Shown: positions 26,721 through 34,801 of the stretch, piece after piece
Numbering within the stretch: position 1 is the stretch's first letter
Layout: every line of letters begins with the position of its first letter
Assembly (NCBI GenBank): GCA_938041955.1
Contig: CALISD010000123.1
Span: 1 to 39,574 of the forward strand
Reading direction: 5' to 3'
Source of the DNA: an uncultured Granulosicoccaceae bacterium
GTDB lineage: Bacteria; Pseudomonadota; Gammaproteobacteria; Granulosicoccales; Granulosicoccaceae
Length of the DNA: 39,574 nt
Made by a program: the position numbers and the translations under genes
Notes under the pieces: generated by a model
Told to the model about the DNA's origin: nothing
Database searches by the model: none
Seen by the model: only the letters and a program-made list of their open reading frames with translations

Positions 26721-27181
26721 TGTTGCCAGTCCCTGCGGCGGATCAACTTTCTCAGATCGCGATAAATATTTTCCGGTGCCCGGATGTTTTGTTGATACAG
26801 CGCGTGGCCAAATAGTTTGCCTTCACCTTCAGTAAAGTATTGCGTGTTAAAAAACAGGTCAAGGTAGTTGAGCCATGGCTTGCCAGACAGATGCTTCACC
26901 TCGCGGCGGTTATCATGTGTGAGTGCAATGCGTTTTAACAGTGATGCGGTTTGTTCCAGTGCCTGTGAATGTCCACTCTGTTCTATTAACGTCAGCTCTT
27001 TTTTTGCCTGTGATGCCCAGCTGTCGCGTTTTCGGTAGCGAGATAGAAAAACAGCCGCCAGTGCCAGCAGTATAATAATTGCCGCCAGTAGCATTGGCCA
27101 GACGGCAGGCTGTGGTGGTGCAGCGGGTAAGTGGATATCTCTTACCAGTGCTAACAGTTGAGTGGCATCGAGGTCGTCCAT
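26717..27181 (-). CDS. DUF4381 domain-containing membrane protein
   Basis: With the start at ATG 27181, which overlaps the DUF58 stop by one base (TAATG), the protein has 154 residues; ATG 27190 is an alternative. A short N-terminal segment with a proline-rich PLPAAPPQPAVWP-like approach (seen as IHLPAAPPQPAVWP) leads to one transmembrane helix (MLLAAIIILLALAAVFL). A charged helical cytoplasmic domain follows, containing LSGKPWLNYLDLFFNT. This is the usual build of DUF4381 proteins, which accompany MoxR, DUF58 and VWA genes. No biochemical role is known. Its position corresponds to mxaA in the methanol oxidation operon, though I cannot show homology to MxaA. Confidence 0.8.
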   Translation of the reverse strand: MDDLDATQLLALVRDIHLPAAPPQPAVWPMLLAAIIILLALAAVFLSRYRKRDSWASQAKKELTLIEQSGHSQALEQTASLLKRIALTHDNRREVKHLSGKPWLNYLDLFFNTQYFTEGEGKLFGHALYQQNIRAPENIYRDLRKLIRRRDWQQ

Positions 27182-28107
27182 TACAACCATTTTCGTTGTT
27201 GTAGTGTTGCCAGTAACGCTTCTGCGCGACTCGCTGTAGAGACTGCAATCAGAGGAATGCCTGCACTTTCAAACTGTCGTTTGCGTTGTTGGATGTTGCG
27301 TTGCAGTACGCGCTCCAACTCAGCACGGTTGGTGCGATTGATTGTTGTGGTGTTGTGGGTAGCTTCGGTTCTGTAGCGATAGGCGCCGGCAGGCAGGCCA
27401 CTTATTTCTAACGGATCAAGCAACATGATAGCGTTCATCTGGCCGGTCATTGCTGTGGCAGGCAGCAACTGATGCCAGTGCTTGTCATGTTGTGTGTCAA
27501 ACCCTGAAAAAAAGAAATAGCTGCCTGACTGCCTGCGCTGATTGATCGGTTCCAATGTGGCAGATAGTGGTTGTTCAGATGTGGCCGTGCTGTTATCAGC
27601 GCACGCCGCGAATTCACTGGCAATCAATTCCAGTGCTCGCAATACACCGGCGTTACCAGCTGCAGGGCGTGTCGATTGCACTCCATTGGAAGAGATCACC
27701 ATTGCCGCACATCGATCACCGGCGTAGCTTGCCTGCCATAAGAGGCTGGCGGCTAACCAGCCGGCGCTCACCGCACGCAAGCAGACGCTACCGGTGAACA
27801 TAGAGGGTCGCAGGTCTACCACCACGGTAGAGACGTGTTCTCGTTCTTCTCGATACAGTCGGGTATACGGTTCATTGCTTCGTGCAGTGACGTTCCAGTC
27901 AATATGTCTAACGTCATCGCCACTGTTGTATTGGCGTAGATCGATAAACTCTAATCCCTGGCCACGTCGCGGACCAGTGCGTTGTCCGGGAAAGTCACTA
28001 CGGCCAATATGGCTGCCAGTGCGTTGTCGAAGTATCTTGTGGCGCGCCTCTATCAGCGTCTGCAGCGCGAGTGTGGTTCCGGAATGTTGCAGTGCCGCGT
28101 TAGCCAT
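27181..28107 (-). CDS. DUF58 domain-containing protein (MxaS-like)
   Basis: The 308-residue protein has the diagnostic DUF58 motif around residues 45-80 (GQGLEFIDLRQYNSGDDVRH, then IDWNVTARSNEPYTR). A VWA-like fold follows, starting VVVDLRPSMFTG, in which the MIDAS is incomplete (DLRPS). It lacks the N-terminal membrane helices found in some DUF58 proteins and so is probably cytoplasmic or peripheral. The gene sits 2 bases after moxR and overlaps the DUF4381 gene. In mxa operons the equivalent gene is mxaS, next to the MoxR/MxaR ATPase. Its function is unproven. Confidence 0.86.
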   Translation of the reverse strand: MANAALQHSGTTLALQTLIEARHKILRQRTGSHIGRSDFPGQRTGPRRGQGLEFIDLRQYNSGDDVRHIDWNVTARSNEPYTRLYREEREHVSTVVVDLRPSMFTGSVCLRAVSAGWLAASLLWQASYAGDRCAAMVISSNGVQSTRPAAGNAGVLRALELIASEFAACADNSTATSEQPLSATLEPINQRRQSGSYFFFSGFDTQHDKHWHQLLPATAMTGQMNAIMLLDPLEISGLPAGAYRYRTEATHNTTTINRTNRAELERVLQRNIQQRKRQFESAGIPLIAVSTASRAEALLATLQQRKWL

Positions 28108-28109
28108 GG

Positions 28110-29147
28110 TTATACGACTGCGGTGGTGTCCAGAATTCTGTGTACCAGTTGTCTGGCGCTAACGCCCTGCGCCTGCGCGTGGTAGTTCAGAACAATACGG
28201 CCGCTGAGTATGTCTGGTGCCAGAACGGCTATATCCTCAGGTGTGGTGTGGTCGCGACCATCAAGCCAAGCGCGTGCCTGTGCTGCACGGGCCAGAAAAA
28301 TAGAACCTCGCGGGCTTGCCGGGTGTTCAACGGCGTCGGCCTCGCGCCCGGCTGCACCGTAGCCTCTTGTGGCGGTGACCAGACGCACGATATAGCCGCG
28401 CACTGCATCGCTTATAAACACGCTATGTGCGGCTTGTCTTGCAACGGCAATATCTGCCGCCTGAAGATGGGAGCCACCCGTATCGCTGCTGCTTGAGGCG
28501 TCTTCGTTGAGTACCAGATTGAGTATCTGATGTTCCAGTTCCGGATCAGGCATTGCGACGTTAACAAAAAACATGAAACGATCGAGCTGTGCTTCAGGCA
28601 GAGGGTAGGTGCCCTCGTGCTCAATCGGGTTCTGTGTGGCGACAACAATAAAGGGATCTTTTAACGGGTAGGTATTGCCTGCGGCTGAAATCTGCTTTTC
28701 ACCCATCGCTTCCAACAGTGCGCTTTGCACTTTTGGCGGTGCGCGGTTAATTTCATCTACCAGAACCACGTTGTTAAATAAAGGCCCGGGTATAAACGTG
28801 AAAGTGCCCTGGTGTTGTTGATAGACGTTGGTGCCGGTCAGATCTGCCGGTAATAAATCCGGTGTGGCTTGTATTCGCACAAAGTCGGCATTGAGCAAGG
28901 CTGCAAAAGTATTGACTGTGCGGGTTTTGGCAAGTCCTGGTGAGCCTTCAATTAATACGTGGCCACCGGTGATTACTGCGACCAGCAGTCGTTCAATCAG
29001 TTTCCCGTGCCCCACCAGGCGCTTTTTCATTGATTGGCGTACCGCGGTGAACTGCTGCTGTACGTTGTCGCTTGAAGCCACAGATTCAACTGGCGTTTCA
29101 ACCGGGGGCGATGGCACAGGCGGTGGGTTTTGGTCTGATATATTCAA
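28110..29147 (-). CDS. moxR: MoxR family AAA+ ATPase
   Basis: This AAA+ ATPase has Walker A EGSPGLAKT (about residue 74), Walker B VVLVDEINRAPPKVQSALLEA, the sensor 1 region FIVVATQNPIEHEGTYPLPEA and a C-terminal lid with HPASPRGSIFLARAAQA. MoxR proteins act as chaperone-like ATPases in metal-cofactor insertion together with VWA proteins. In methylotrophs MxaR belongs to methanol dehydrogenase maturation. The frame opens at TTG 29147; a proline-rich tail of about 30 residues precedes the conserved domain, so the true start is uncertain. The upstream CxxxCW gene ends 89 bases away, the largest gap before the tightly coupled part of the operon. Confidence 0.92.
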   Translation of the reverse strand: MNISDQNPPPVPSPPVETPVESVASSDNVQQQFTAVRQSMKKRLVGHGKLIERLLVAVITGGHVLIEGSPGLAKTRTVNTFAALLNADFVRIQATPDLLPADLTGTNVYQQHQGTFTFIPGPLFNNVVLVDEINRAPPKVQSALLEAMGEKQISAAGNTYPLKDPFIVVATQNPIEHEGTYPLPEAQLDRFMFFVNVAMPDPELEHQILNLVLNEDASSSSDTGGSHLQAADIAVARQAAHSVFISDAVRGYIVRLVTATRGYGAAGREADAVEHPASPRGSIFLARAAQARAWLDGRDHTTPEDIAVLAPDILSGRIVLNYHAQAQGVSARQLVHRILDTTAVV

Positions 29148-29236
29148 AGTGGGTCGTGCCCTAATCTTGTGGTCTTACTTATTTATGCCGGCTAATTATC
29201 CGCACTCTGGTAACTGTTTCCAACCGTTCAATCAGC

Positions 29237-29881
29237 TTATTCCTCTCCAAAGAAATTGACCGGCTCAGCCACCACGAGGGAGTGGCCTTCTTCTAGCCAC
29301 CCATCGGTGCCGTCAGGGTACCAGAAAATATTTTTATACCCCCACAGCAATGCACGTCGTGCGGCATTCCAACTCTGCCAACAGTCGGCGGTGCAGTAGA
29401 AGAGTAGAGGGGTTTGCTTGTCGCCATTAGTCAGAAGTGTCAGATTCCGATCGAAATAGTCGATATGACCTTGCTCAAGGAAGCCCCGACCCACCTCCGG
29501 CAACCAGGTTGAACCTTCAATATTGTTGTGTAATTCGTTGGTTATCCACGTACCGTTCATCGGATCAGCGCCTAAGCCTCGTGGTGGAAAAACGTCGATG
29601 AATACCACCTGGCCTGTTTTGAACAGCTCAAATGCTCTGCTGGTATTGATGACTTCGGTGCCTGGATTGGTCTCTGGAACCGCCCCGCGATAGCGGTTCA
29701 TGCGAAACCCGGTGTTGGTATCGACGCCGCGGGGTAGCGTTGCGTCAGGTGAAGAAGCGACGCTCGTTGGCCAGCGGGAGGCGGCTTCAGTGTTTTGCAG
29801 CTCTGTGGCCAGTTGTGGCGGGCAGAAGGTCAGCAGCAGGGCAGTGATAAAGCCTGCCGAATGGTGTAGACGATTTCGCAT
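29237..29881 (-). CDS. PQQ-dependent catabolism-associated CXXCW-motif protein (rhodanese-like)
   Basis: The 214-residue exported protein has a signal peptide (RNRLHHSAGFITALLLTFC region) and a rhodanese-like domain. The defining motif is CTADCWQSWNAARRAL, with C163 and C167 in a CxxxCW arrangement, followed by YKNIFWYPDGTDGW. The family is known only from gene context beside PQQ alcohol dehydrogenases, and a redox or sulfur-related periplasmic function is presumed. It is the first gene of the minus-strand arm, with its ATG at 29881 facing the ABC binding-protein gene across 72 bases. Its presence ahead of moxR ties the Bat/Mox-type genes to quinoprotein biology. Confidence 0.88.
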   Translation of the reverse strand: MRNRLHHSAGFITALLLTFCPPQLATELQNTEAASRWPTSVASSPDATLPRGVDTNTGFRMNRYRGAVPETNPGTEVINTSRAFELFKTGQVVFIDVFPPRGLGADPMNGTWITNELHNNIEGSTWLPEVGRGFLEQGHIDYFDRNLTLLTNGDKQTPLLFYCTADCWQSWNAARRALLWGYKNIFWYPDGTDGWLEEGHSLVVAEPVNFFGEE

Positions 29882-29953
29882 CTGAATTTTGATGTTTACC
29901 TTTACCCGTTGTGCTCTCCCGCGATAGGATAAATCAAATCTTGGAGGAAATTC
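29882..29953. promoter_or_regulatory. Divergent promoter region of the quinoprotein locus
   Basis: These 72 bases separate the start codons of the two divergent arms (CxxxCW protein to the left, ABC binding protein to the right). The right-hand side ends in a strong GGAGGA ribosome-binding site 5 bases before ATG 29954. The left-hand gene lacks a clear site. The region is AT-rich in the middle (GATAGGATAAATCAAATC). I could not assign -35/-10 boxes or a named operator with confidence, but both arms must be transcribed from here unless internal promoters exist. Confidence 0.6.
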
Positions 29954-31003
29954 ATGAATTCAGTTAGAACACGGCAACTCAGGAATAGGTTGAATAGTGC
30001 AGTTCGTGCCTTGTGTAGCGGTTTGGGTTGCGGCCTATTGGTGGCAGCCAGCACGTTTATGCCTGTTCAGTTTGCACAAGCTGAAAACACCCCGGTCAAG
30101 GTGGGGGTATTGAAATTCGGTACTGTGAACTGGGAACTCAAATCAATGCGTCACGGTGAGTTCGACAAAGCCAACGGCGTGGAAGTTGAAATTGTGCCCT
30201 TCGCCAGCGGGGATGCCACTCGCATCGCGCTGCAAGGTGGCTCGGTGGATGTCATCGTTGCGGATTGGTTATGGGTATCGCGCCAGCGCGCTGATGGTGC
30301 TGAACTGACGTTTGTTCCTTACTCTTCTTCAGTGGGTGCCATCATGGTCGGATCAGATAGCGGCATCAAATCGCTGGCTGATATGAAAGGCAAGAAGATC
30401 GGCGTCGCCGGTGGCCCGCTGGATAAAAGTTGGTTGTTGCTACAAGGCATGGCCAAACAGGAGCACGGCCTAGACCTAAAAGCAGAAAATGAAATCGCCT
30501 TTGGTGCGCCACCGCTGCTGGCAGAAAAGACACGGCAGGGTGAATTAGACGCCATGCTGAACTATTGGCACTACTGCGCAAGGCTGGAAGCAGATGGTTT
30601 TCAACGTCTTGTCAGTGCTGAAGATGCTGCAGCCACACTGGGATCATCAGGCCCGGTCTCCGCCATTGGTTATGTCTTTTCAGATGAGTGGGCGGCGAGT
30701 AACCCGGAAGCTGCCAAAGGTTTTATTCAGGCATCACGGGATACCAAAGCACTGCTGAATTCGTCAGATGATGAATGGGCACGCCTGGGGACAAGCGGTG
30801 CAATAAAAGACAAGGGCGCAGCGCTCACCACGCTTAGGGATCGCTTTCGGGAAGGCATTCCAGCGCGACCCATTGCAGATGAAATAGCAGATGCTGGCAA
30901 GTTGTATAAGGTACTGGCTGAACTTGGTGGTGAAAAGCTGGTCGGAAAATCACCCGTCATGGTGGAAGGTACTTACTGGCCGGGCCTTGAGGAGCAGAAC
31001 TAG
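29954..31003 (+). CDS. NitT/TauT-type ABC transporter substrate-binding protein
   Basis: The 349-residue periplasmic protein has a signal peptide cleaved after about residue 43 (VQFAQA). The mature start KVGVLKFGTVNWELKSMR leads to a two-lobed SsuA/TauA/NitT-type fold with ALQGGSVDVIVADWLWVSRQ, LADMKGKKIGVAGGPLDKSW and GELDAMLNYWHYCARLEADG. The aromatic-rich pocket region is unlike nitrate or taurine proteins, so the ligand is unknown. It is the first gene of the plus arm, followed by its permease and ATPase. Quinoprotein context suggests import of a compound needed for alcohol oxidation, such as a metal chelate or cofactor precursor, but this is inference. The GGAGGA site 5 bases upstream fixes the start. 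Confidence 0.86.
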   Translation: MNSVRTRQLRNRLNSAVRALCSGLGCGLLVAASTFMPVQFAQAENTPVKVGVLKFGTVNWELKSMRHGEFDKANGVEVEIVPFASGDATRIALQGGSVDVIVADWLWVSRQRADGAELTFVPYSSSVGAIMVGSDSGIKSLADMKGKKIGVAGGPLDKSWLLLQGMAKQEHGLDLKAENEIAFGAPPLLAEKTRQGELDAMLNYWHYCARLEADGFQRLVSAEDAAATLGSSGPVSAIGYVFSDEWAASNPEAAKGFIQASRDTKALLNSSDDEWARLGTSGAIKDKGAALTTLRDRFREGIPARPIADEIADAGKLYKVLAELGGEKLVGKSPVMVEGTYWPGLEEQN

Positions 31004-31041
31004 AAACGCCTTATTACTGAAGCCATGCGCTTGAACTATTA

Positions 31042-31806
31042 ATGGTGCGAATCGCGGGCGTACGACTACCGGCGTGGTTGATTTCGGTAGGCGGCTTACT
31101 GTTGATGTGGGCGGTCTTCGCATGGTTCGCACAAAGTAGAAGTCTTCCGTCACCGCTGCAGGTGGCAAGTGCCATTGTCACTGAAGTTCGCAGCGGTGAG
31201 CTGTTTTTTCATATGGGAGCCACACTTGCGCGTGTGGCTGCAGCCTTCATCGTCGCCATGGCGATAGGTTCCGCGATCGGCATACTGTTGGGACGCAGCC
31301 GCAAGTTAAATCACTTTTTTGATCCGTGGGTAATCTTCTTTCTTAATATTCCGGCGCTGGTCATTATTGTATTAAGTTACATCTGGTTCGGCCTGAATGA
31401 GGTGGCCGCCATCGGTGCGGTGGCATTAAATAAAATTCCCAATGTTATTGTCACTATTCGTGAAGGTGCCAAGTCTTTAGAACCCCAGTTTGCAGAAATG
31501 GCCAAGGTGTTTCGGTTCTCCAAATGGCAGGTGATGAGGCATGTGGTGTTGCCGCAGCTACAGCCCTTTTTTGCTGCTGCCACACGTTCCGGAATTTCAC
31601 TGATCTGGAAAATTGTACTGGTGGTGGAATTGCTCGGCCGTTCTAACGGGGTGGGTTTTCAAATCCACCTGTATTTTCAATTGTTCGACGTGGCGACCAT
31701 ACTGGCCTACACACTGGTGTTTGTTGTGGTGATGCTGGCAGTGGAATATTTGTTGCTGCAACCACTTGAAAACTACTCAAGGCGTTGGCGGGCAGGCCAT
31801 GCTTGA
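31042..31806 (+). CDS. ABC transporter permease (NitT/TauT type)
   Basis: The 254-residue inner-membrane protein has about six transmembrane helices. The EAA loop that docks the ATPase is seen as EMAKVFRFSKWQVMRHVVLP, the typical binding-protein-dependent import permease signature. It is homologous to SsuC/TauC-type permeases by size and layout. It begins 38 bases after the binding-protein gene, and its last codons overlap the ATPase start by 8 bases (ATGCTTGA), so permease and ATPase are translationally coupled. Confidence 0.9.
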   Translation: MVRIAGVRLPAWLISVGGLLLMWAVFAWFAQSRSLPSPLQVASAIVTEVRSGELFFHMGATLARVAAAFIVAMAIGSAIGILLGRSRKLNHFFDPWVIFFLNIPALVIIVLSYIWFGLNEVAAIGAVALNKIPNVIVTIREGAKSLEPQFAEMAKVFRFSKWQVMRHVVLPQLQPFFAAATRSGISLIWKIVLVVELLGRSNGVGFQIHLYFQLFDVATILAYTLVFVVVMLAVEYLLLQPLENYSRRWRAGHA

Positions 31807-32524
31807 TGTGAATATCAACTCAATGAGTTTCCGCTCCAGTGAAGGGGCGGCGCTTGAGGTGTTGCGTGATTTGAATTTCAGTTGTGCGCAAAACTCATTC
31901 ACCAGTATTGTCGGTCCTTCCGGCTGTGGCAAAACCACAACACTGCGTTGTATTCTGGGTTTAGAGACCGCGTTTGATGGCGCAATAAAAACTGCCGGTG
32001 AATCAGATCACCTTCACAAAATATCTGCAGTTTTTCAAGAGCCGCGGCTGTTGCCGTGGCGTACAGTAGAACAGAATGTAAGGCTTGCTCTTAAGGCGGT
32101 AGATGAAGCCGAGCTGAATGATCTATTTGCCGAGTTGGGGTTAACAGAGCATCGTGACTTCTACCCCACTGAGCTGTCTCTGGGACTGGCCAGAAGAGCG
32201 GGGATTGCGCGGGCGTTTGCAGTAAAACCTTCTGTGTTGATTCTTGATGAACCGTTTGTGTCACTAGATGATGAAACTGCCAGCCGGCTGAGAAAATTAC
32301 TGATGCAGGTCTGGGCCGCGAGATCATGCACGGCGCTAATGGTCACCCATAATCTGTTAGAAGCAATAGAACTCTCAGATCGTATTCTGTTTTTTTCCGG
32401 CTCCCCGTCCAGGGTAGTGAGTGAATATGAAATTGCCGTAGACAGAAAAAACCGCAATCGACGGGCAATTGAGCAGATCCGGGAGGATATTTACGCTACC
32501 GGTGCGGCATCGCCGATGGAGTAG
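31799..32524 (+). CDS. ABC transporter ATP-binding protein with atypical signature motif
   Basis: ATG 31799 overlaps the permease stop and gives 241 residues; a longer frame from 31766 is unlikely. Walker A is GPSGCGKTT (39-47), the Q-loop region FQEPRLLPW is intact, Walker B is VLILDEPFVSLDD (from 146), and the H-loop is VTHN. The ABC signature, normally LSGGM/Q, reads LSLGL (126-130, in TELSLGLARRAGIARA). The first glycine of the motif and its last residue are replaced while the serine and second glycine remain. The protein should still power the SBP-permease pair encoded just upstream. Whether the change affects the ATPase rate cannot be told from sequence. Confidence 0.9.
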   Translation: MLDVNINSMSFRSSEGAALEVLRDLNFSCAQNSFTSIVGPSGCGKTTTLRCILGLETAFDGAIKTAGESDHLHKISAVFQEPRLLPWRTVEQNVRLALKAVDEAELNDLFAELGLTEHRDFYPTELSLGLARRAGIARAFAVKPSVLILDEPFVSLDDETASRLRKLLMQVWAARSCTALMVTHNLLEAIELSDRILFFSGSPSRVVSEYEIAVDRKNRNRRAIEQIREDIYATGAASPME

Positions 32525-32643
32525 GTTATTCAGGGACGAAAATTGAGGTGTTGAGTGGGATCCGTCGCTATACAGTAACGGGTCAGGTCAATTAAGATAG
32601 TGTCAGTCCGATTTATTTCTTTTAGATTAGCGTGTGAAAAAAG

Positions 32644-33105
32644 ATGATTAGAAAATTTCTACAGCCGACATTAAAAATTTCAATGGTCGCGGCGTTGTTC
32701 GCAGGTTTCGCTCAACTTGCCGTGGTCGGTGTCAGCCATGGTCACGGCGATGTGCAGCCGCAAGCCGTAGATACGGAAGGCCTGGAAGAAATCGGTGAAG
32801 AGTATGCTGAGGAAAACCCCTACCGGTTAAAAGGCGGAGACCAATATGAGCTGGCTATCAAAATTGGTGCATCGGGGTATAACTCAAACTGCGCCAGGTG
32901 CCATGGCCTTGAAGCGATCTCGGGCGGTATTGCGCCAGACCTTCGAAAGCTTGAAGACGGCATATTTGGTGACGAATGGTATCTTGAGCGGGTCCGAAAA
33001 GGGTATAGCCAGAACGGTGCCTACAAAATGCCACCGTTCGAAGAATTGCTAAGTCAGGAAGCGATGTGGGCAATACGCTCTTATGTCGAAAGTCGGCCTA
33101 AGTAA
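32644..33105 (+). CDS. pedF: Cytochrome c-550, PedF family
   Basis: The 153-residue monohaem cytochrome c has a signal peptide. The haem-binding motif is CARCH (C83, C86, H87 in NSNCARCHGLEA), and the distal methionine is M129 in AYKMPPFEE. The spacing and the acidic N-terminal segment (EGLEEIGEEYAEENPYRLKGG region) fit the PedF cytochrome, the electron acceptor of PQQ ethanol/phenylethanol dehydrogenases. It therefore probably takes electrons from the dehydrogenase encoded 3 kb downstream. A gap of 119 bases after the ABC ATPase may hold an additional promoter. The next gene begins 6 bases after its stop. Confidence 0.9.
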   Translation: MIRKFLQPTLKISMVAALFAGFAQLAVVGVSHGHGDVQPQAVDTEGLEEIGEEYAEENPYRLKGGDQYELAIKIGASGYNSNCARCHGLEAISGGIAPDLRKLEDGIFGDEWYLERVRKGYSQNGAYKMPPFEELLSQEAMWAIRSYVESRPK

Positions 33106-33111
33106 CCGCCA

Positions 33112-33954
33112 GTGAAACTTCTCGCATCAGCAATCGCACTTTGTACCGCACTGCTTTCCTTCGTAGTTCAAGCACGTCCGTTAGATGAGGTGACAGACAG
33201 CGGCATCATTACCGTCTTTGTGTATAAAGATTACGCACCCTATTCATGGAAAGATGAAAACGGAGAGCCCACCGGTATTGATGTTGATATCGCACGCCAC
33301 TTTGCAAAAAGCCTTGATGTAGAAGTCAGGTTCCTTGTTCGCGGTGCAGATGAAAATGTAGACGATGATCTGCGTGTCAATCTGTGGAAGGGAGACCTTA
33401 TTCATCGCAAGTTTGCAGATGTCATGATGCATGTTCCCTATGATAAGGAGCTGGACGTACGCAATGAGTTTATTGCACTCATGGCGCCGTACTTTCTTGA
33501 AGAGATGGCGGTAGTCACCAACGTTGCGCAAATGCCGGTGCTTGAAACCTTCGGCCGGTTTCTCAATAAACCCATCGCTGTGGAAGTAGACACCGCGGGT
33601 GATTTTTTTCTGTCAAACGCGTTTCGCGGGAAATTGCATCAATCCATCCGGCGCGGCAGAACCTTTGCAGATGTGATTGATCAGTACATCAAAGAAGAGG
33701 TACCAGCGGCCATGGGTTCTAAAGCGCAGACCGAGTGGATCGCGCATAAAGCCACCGGTATTGAATCAAAAATCTTTCAACCGCCCATGCCCGGTATTGT
33801 GCGCAAAAGCTGGCCTGTGGGCATTGGTATCAAACATGATAGTCGTGATCTGGGCTATGCATTGGCGGATGTGCTGACCGAGTTGGTCGAATCGGGGGAG
33901 CTTGAGAAAATCTCTGCTAAATACGGGGTGTCGTTTCAAGCGCCCGAATACTAG
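33112..33954 (+). CDS. Quinoprotein dehydrogenase-associated substrate-binding-like protein (MoxJ/XoxJ-type)
   Basis: The 280-residue protein starts at GTG 33112. It has a signal peptide (MKLLASAIALCTALLSFVVQA) and a class II amino-acid-binding-protein fold seen in GIITVFVYKDYAPYSWKDENG, with GIDVDIARHFAKSLDVEVRF and FADVMMHVPYDKELDVRNEF. The family, including MxaJ and XoxJ, accompanies PQQ dehydrogenases without ABC permeases and is thought to help activate the enzyme. XoxJ has been proposed to bind partly folded dehydrogenase. Six bases separate it from pedF, and the SoxYZ-like gene follows after 43 bases. It is distinct in fold from the two other binding proteins in the locus. Confidence 0.86.
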   Translation: MKLLASAIALCTALLSFVVQARPLDEVTDSGIITVFVYKDYAPYSWKDENGEPTGIDVDIARHFAKSLDVEVRFLVRGADENVDDDLRVNLWKGDLIHRKFADVMMHVPYDKELDVRNEFIALMAPYFLEEMAVVTNVAQMPVLETFGRFLNKPIAVEVDTAGDFFLSNAFRGKLHQSIRRGRTFADVIDQYIKEEVPAAMGSKAQTEWIAHKATGIESKIFQPPMPGIVRKSWPVGIGIKHDSRDLGYALADVLTELVESGELEKISAKYGVSFQAPEY

Positions 33955-33997
33955 GCCAGACAGTAAAATCGCGGTAAAGACCAAGCAGGAGACATGA

Positions 33998-34801
33998 ATG
34001 CGTCATAGTAAATCGGGTCGTTCACTAAGAAATTGTTGCTTTGTATTGTTGCTATCCATCAGCGCTATGGCGGGTGCTTATGAACTGCCGGCAGACCCGT
34101 TGGAGTCTGTCATGTGGGAGAATATGGCGAAGCGCTTTTTCCCCGGTGAAGTAGTGATTGATCAGCGTGTTATTGTGCGTGCGCCGCTTGACGCTGAAGA
34201 TCAAATGCAGGTACCCATCACGGTCGATGCCACGCAACTTGAAAATGTGGTTGAGATCATCGCGCTCGCAGATCTCAATCCTATTCCTCACATACTTACT
34301 TTGCATCCGGTGCGCGCACAGCCGTTTGTCGGCTTTCGAGTAAAGCTTGAACAATCCACACCGATACGCGTTGGTGTTCGAACCAGTGATGGTGTGTGGC
34401 ACGTAAATGGTGTCAATGTCGGGGCAGCGGGCGGTGGTTGTACAGCGCCGGCGTTAGCGCACGGCAACAACGACTGGTATAAAACACTGGGTCAAACGCG
34501 GGCTGTCACACGTCGAGAGTCAGTTGATCTGGCCAGGCTGTCATTGCGTATGCGACACCCAATGGATACCGGGCTGGCAGCAGGGATACCTGTGTTTTAC
34601 ATGAGCAAAGTGGAAGTGAAGTCTGCTGACGGTGTGGCGTTGGCTAATCTTGACCTGTTTGAGCCCATCAGTGAAAACCCGACGCTCACGATCAAGCCAT
34701 TGGTATCAGATGGCATCACCGAGTTGCTGGTGTATGCGCGTGATACTGAGGGCAATGAGTTTGAGTTTCCTCTCGCGGTTCCCGCCACAGTAGATAACTA
34801 A
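33998..34801 (+). CDS. Quinoprotein dehydrogenase-associated SoxYZ-like carrier protein
   Basis: The 267-residue exported protein has a signal peptide (about 1-27) and resembles SoxY joined to SoxZ. The N-terminal part (about 30-155) holds a single conserved-looking cysteine, C148, in VGAAGGGCTAPAL, near the place of the SoxY carrier Cys. The C-terminal part (about 175-265) is SoxZ-like (MRHPMDTGLA, then IPVFYMSKVEVKSADG). SoxYZ carries sulfur intermediates covalently. In quinoprotein loci the substrate carried is unknown, and the protein is grouped with a metallohydrolase in a proposed relay system. Its TAA overlaps the following ATG by one base (TAATG). Confidence 0.85.
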   Translation: MRHSKSGRSLRNCCFVLLLSISAMAGAYELPADPLESVMWENMAKRFFPGEVVIDQRVIVRAPLDAEDQMQVPITVDATQLENVVEIIALADLNPIPHILTLHPVRAQPFVGFRVKLEQSTPIRVGVRTSDGVWHVNGVNVGAAGGGCTAPALAHGNNDWYKTLGQTRAVTRRESVDLARLSLRMRHPMDTGLAAGIPVFYMSKVEVKSADGVALANLDLFEPISENPTLTIKPLVSDGITELLVYARDTEGNEFEFPLAVPATVDN

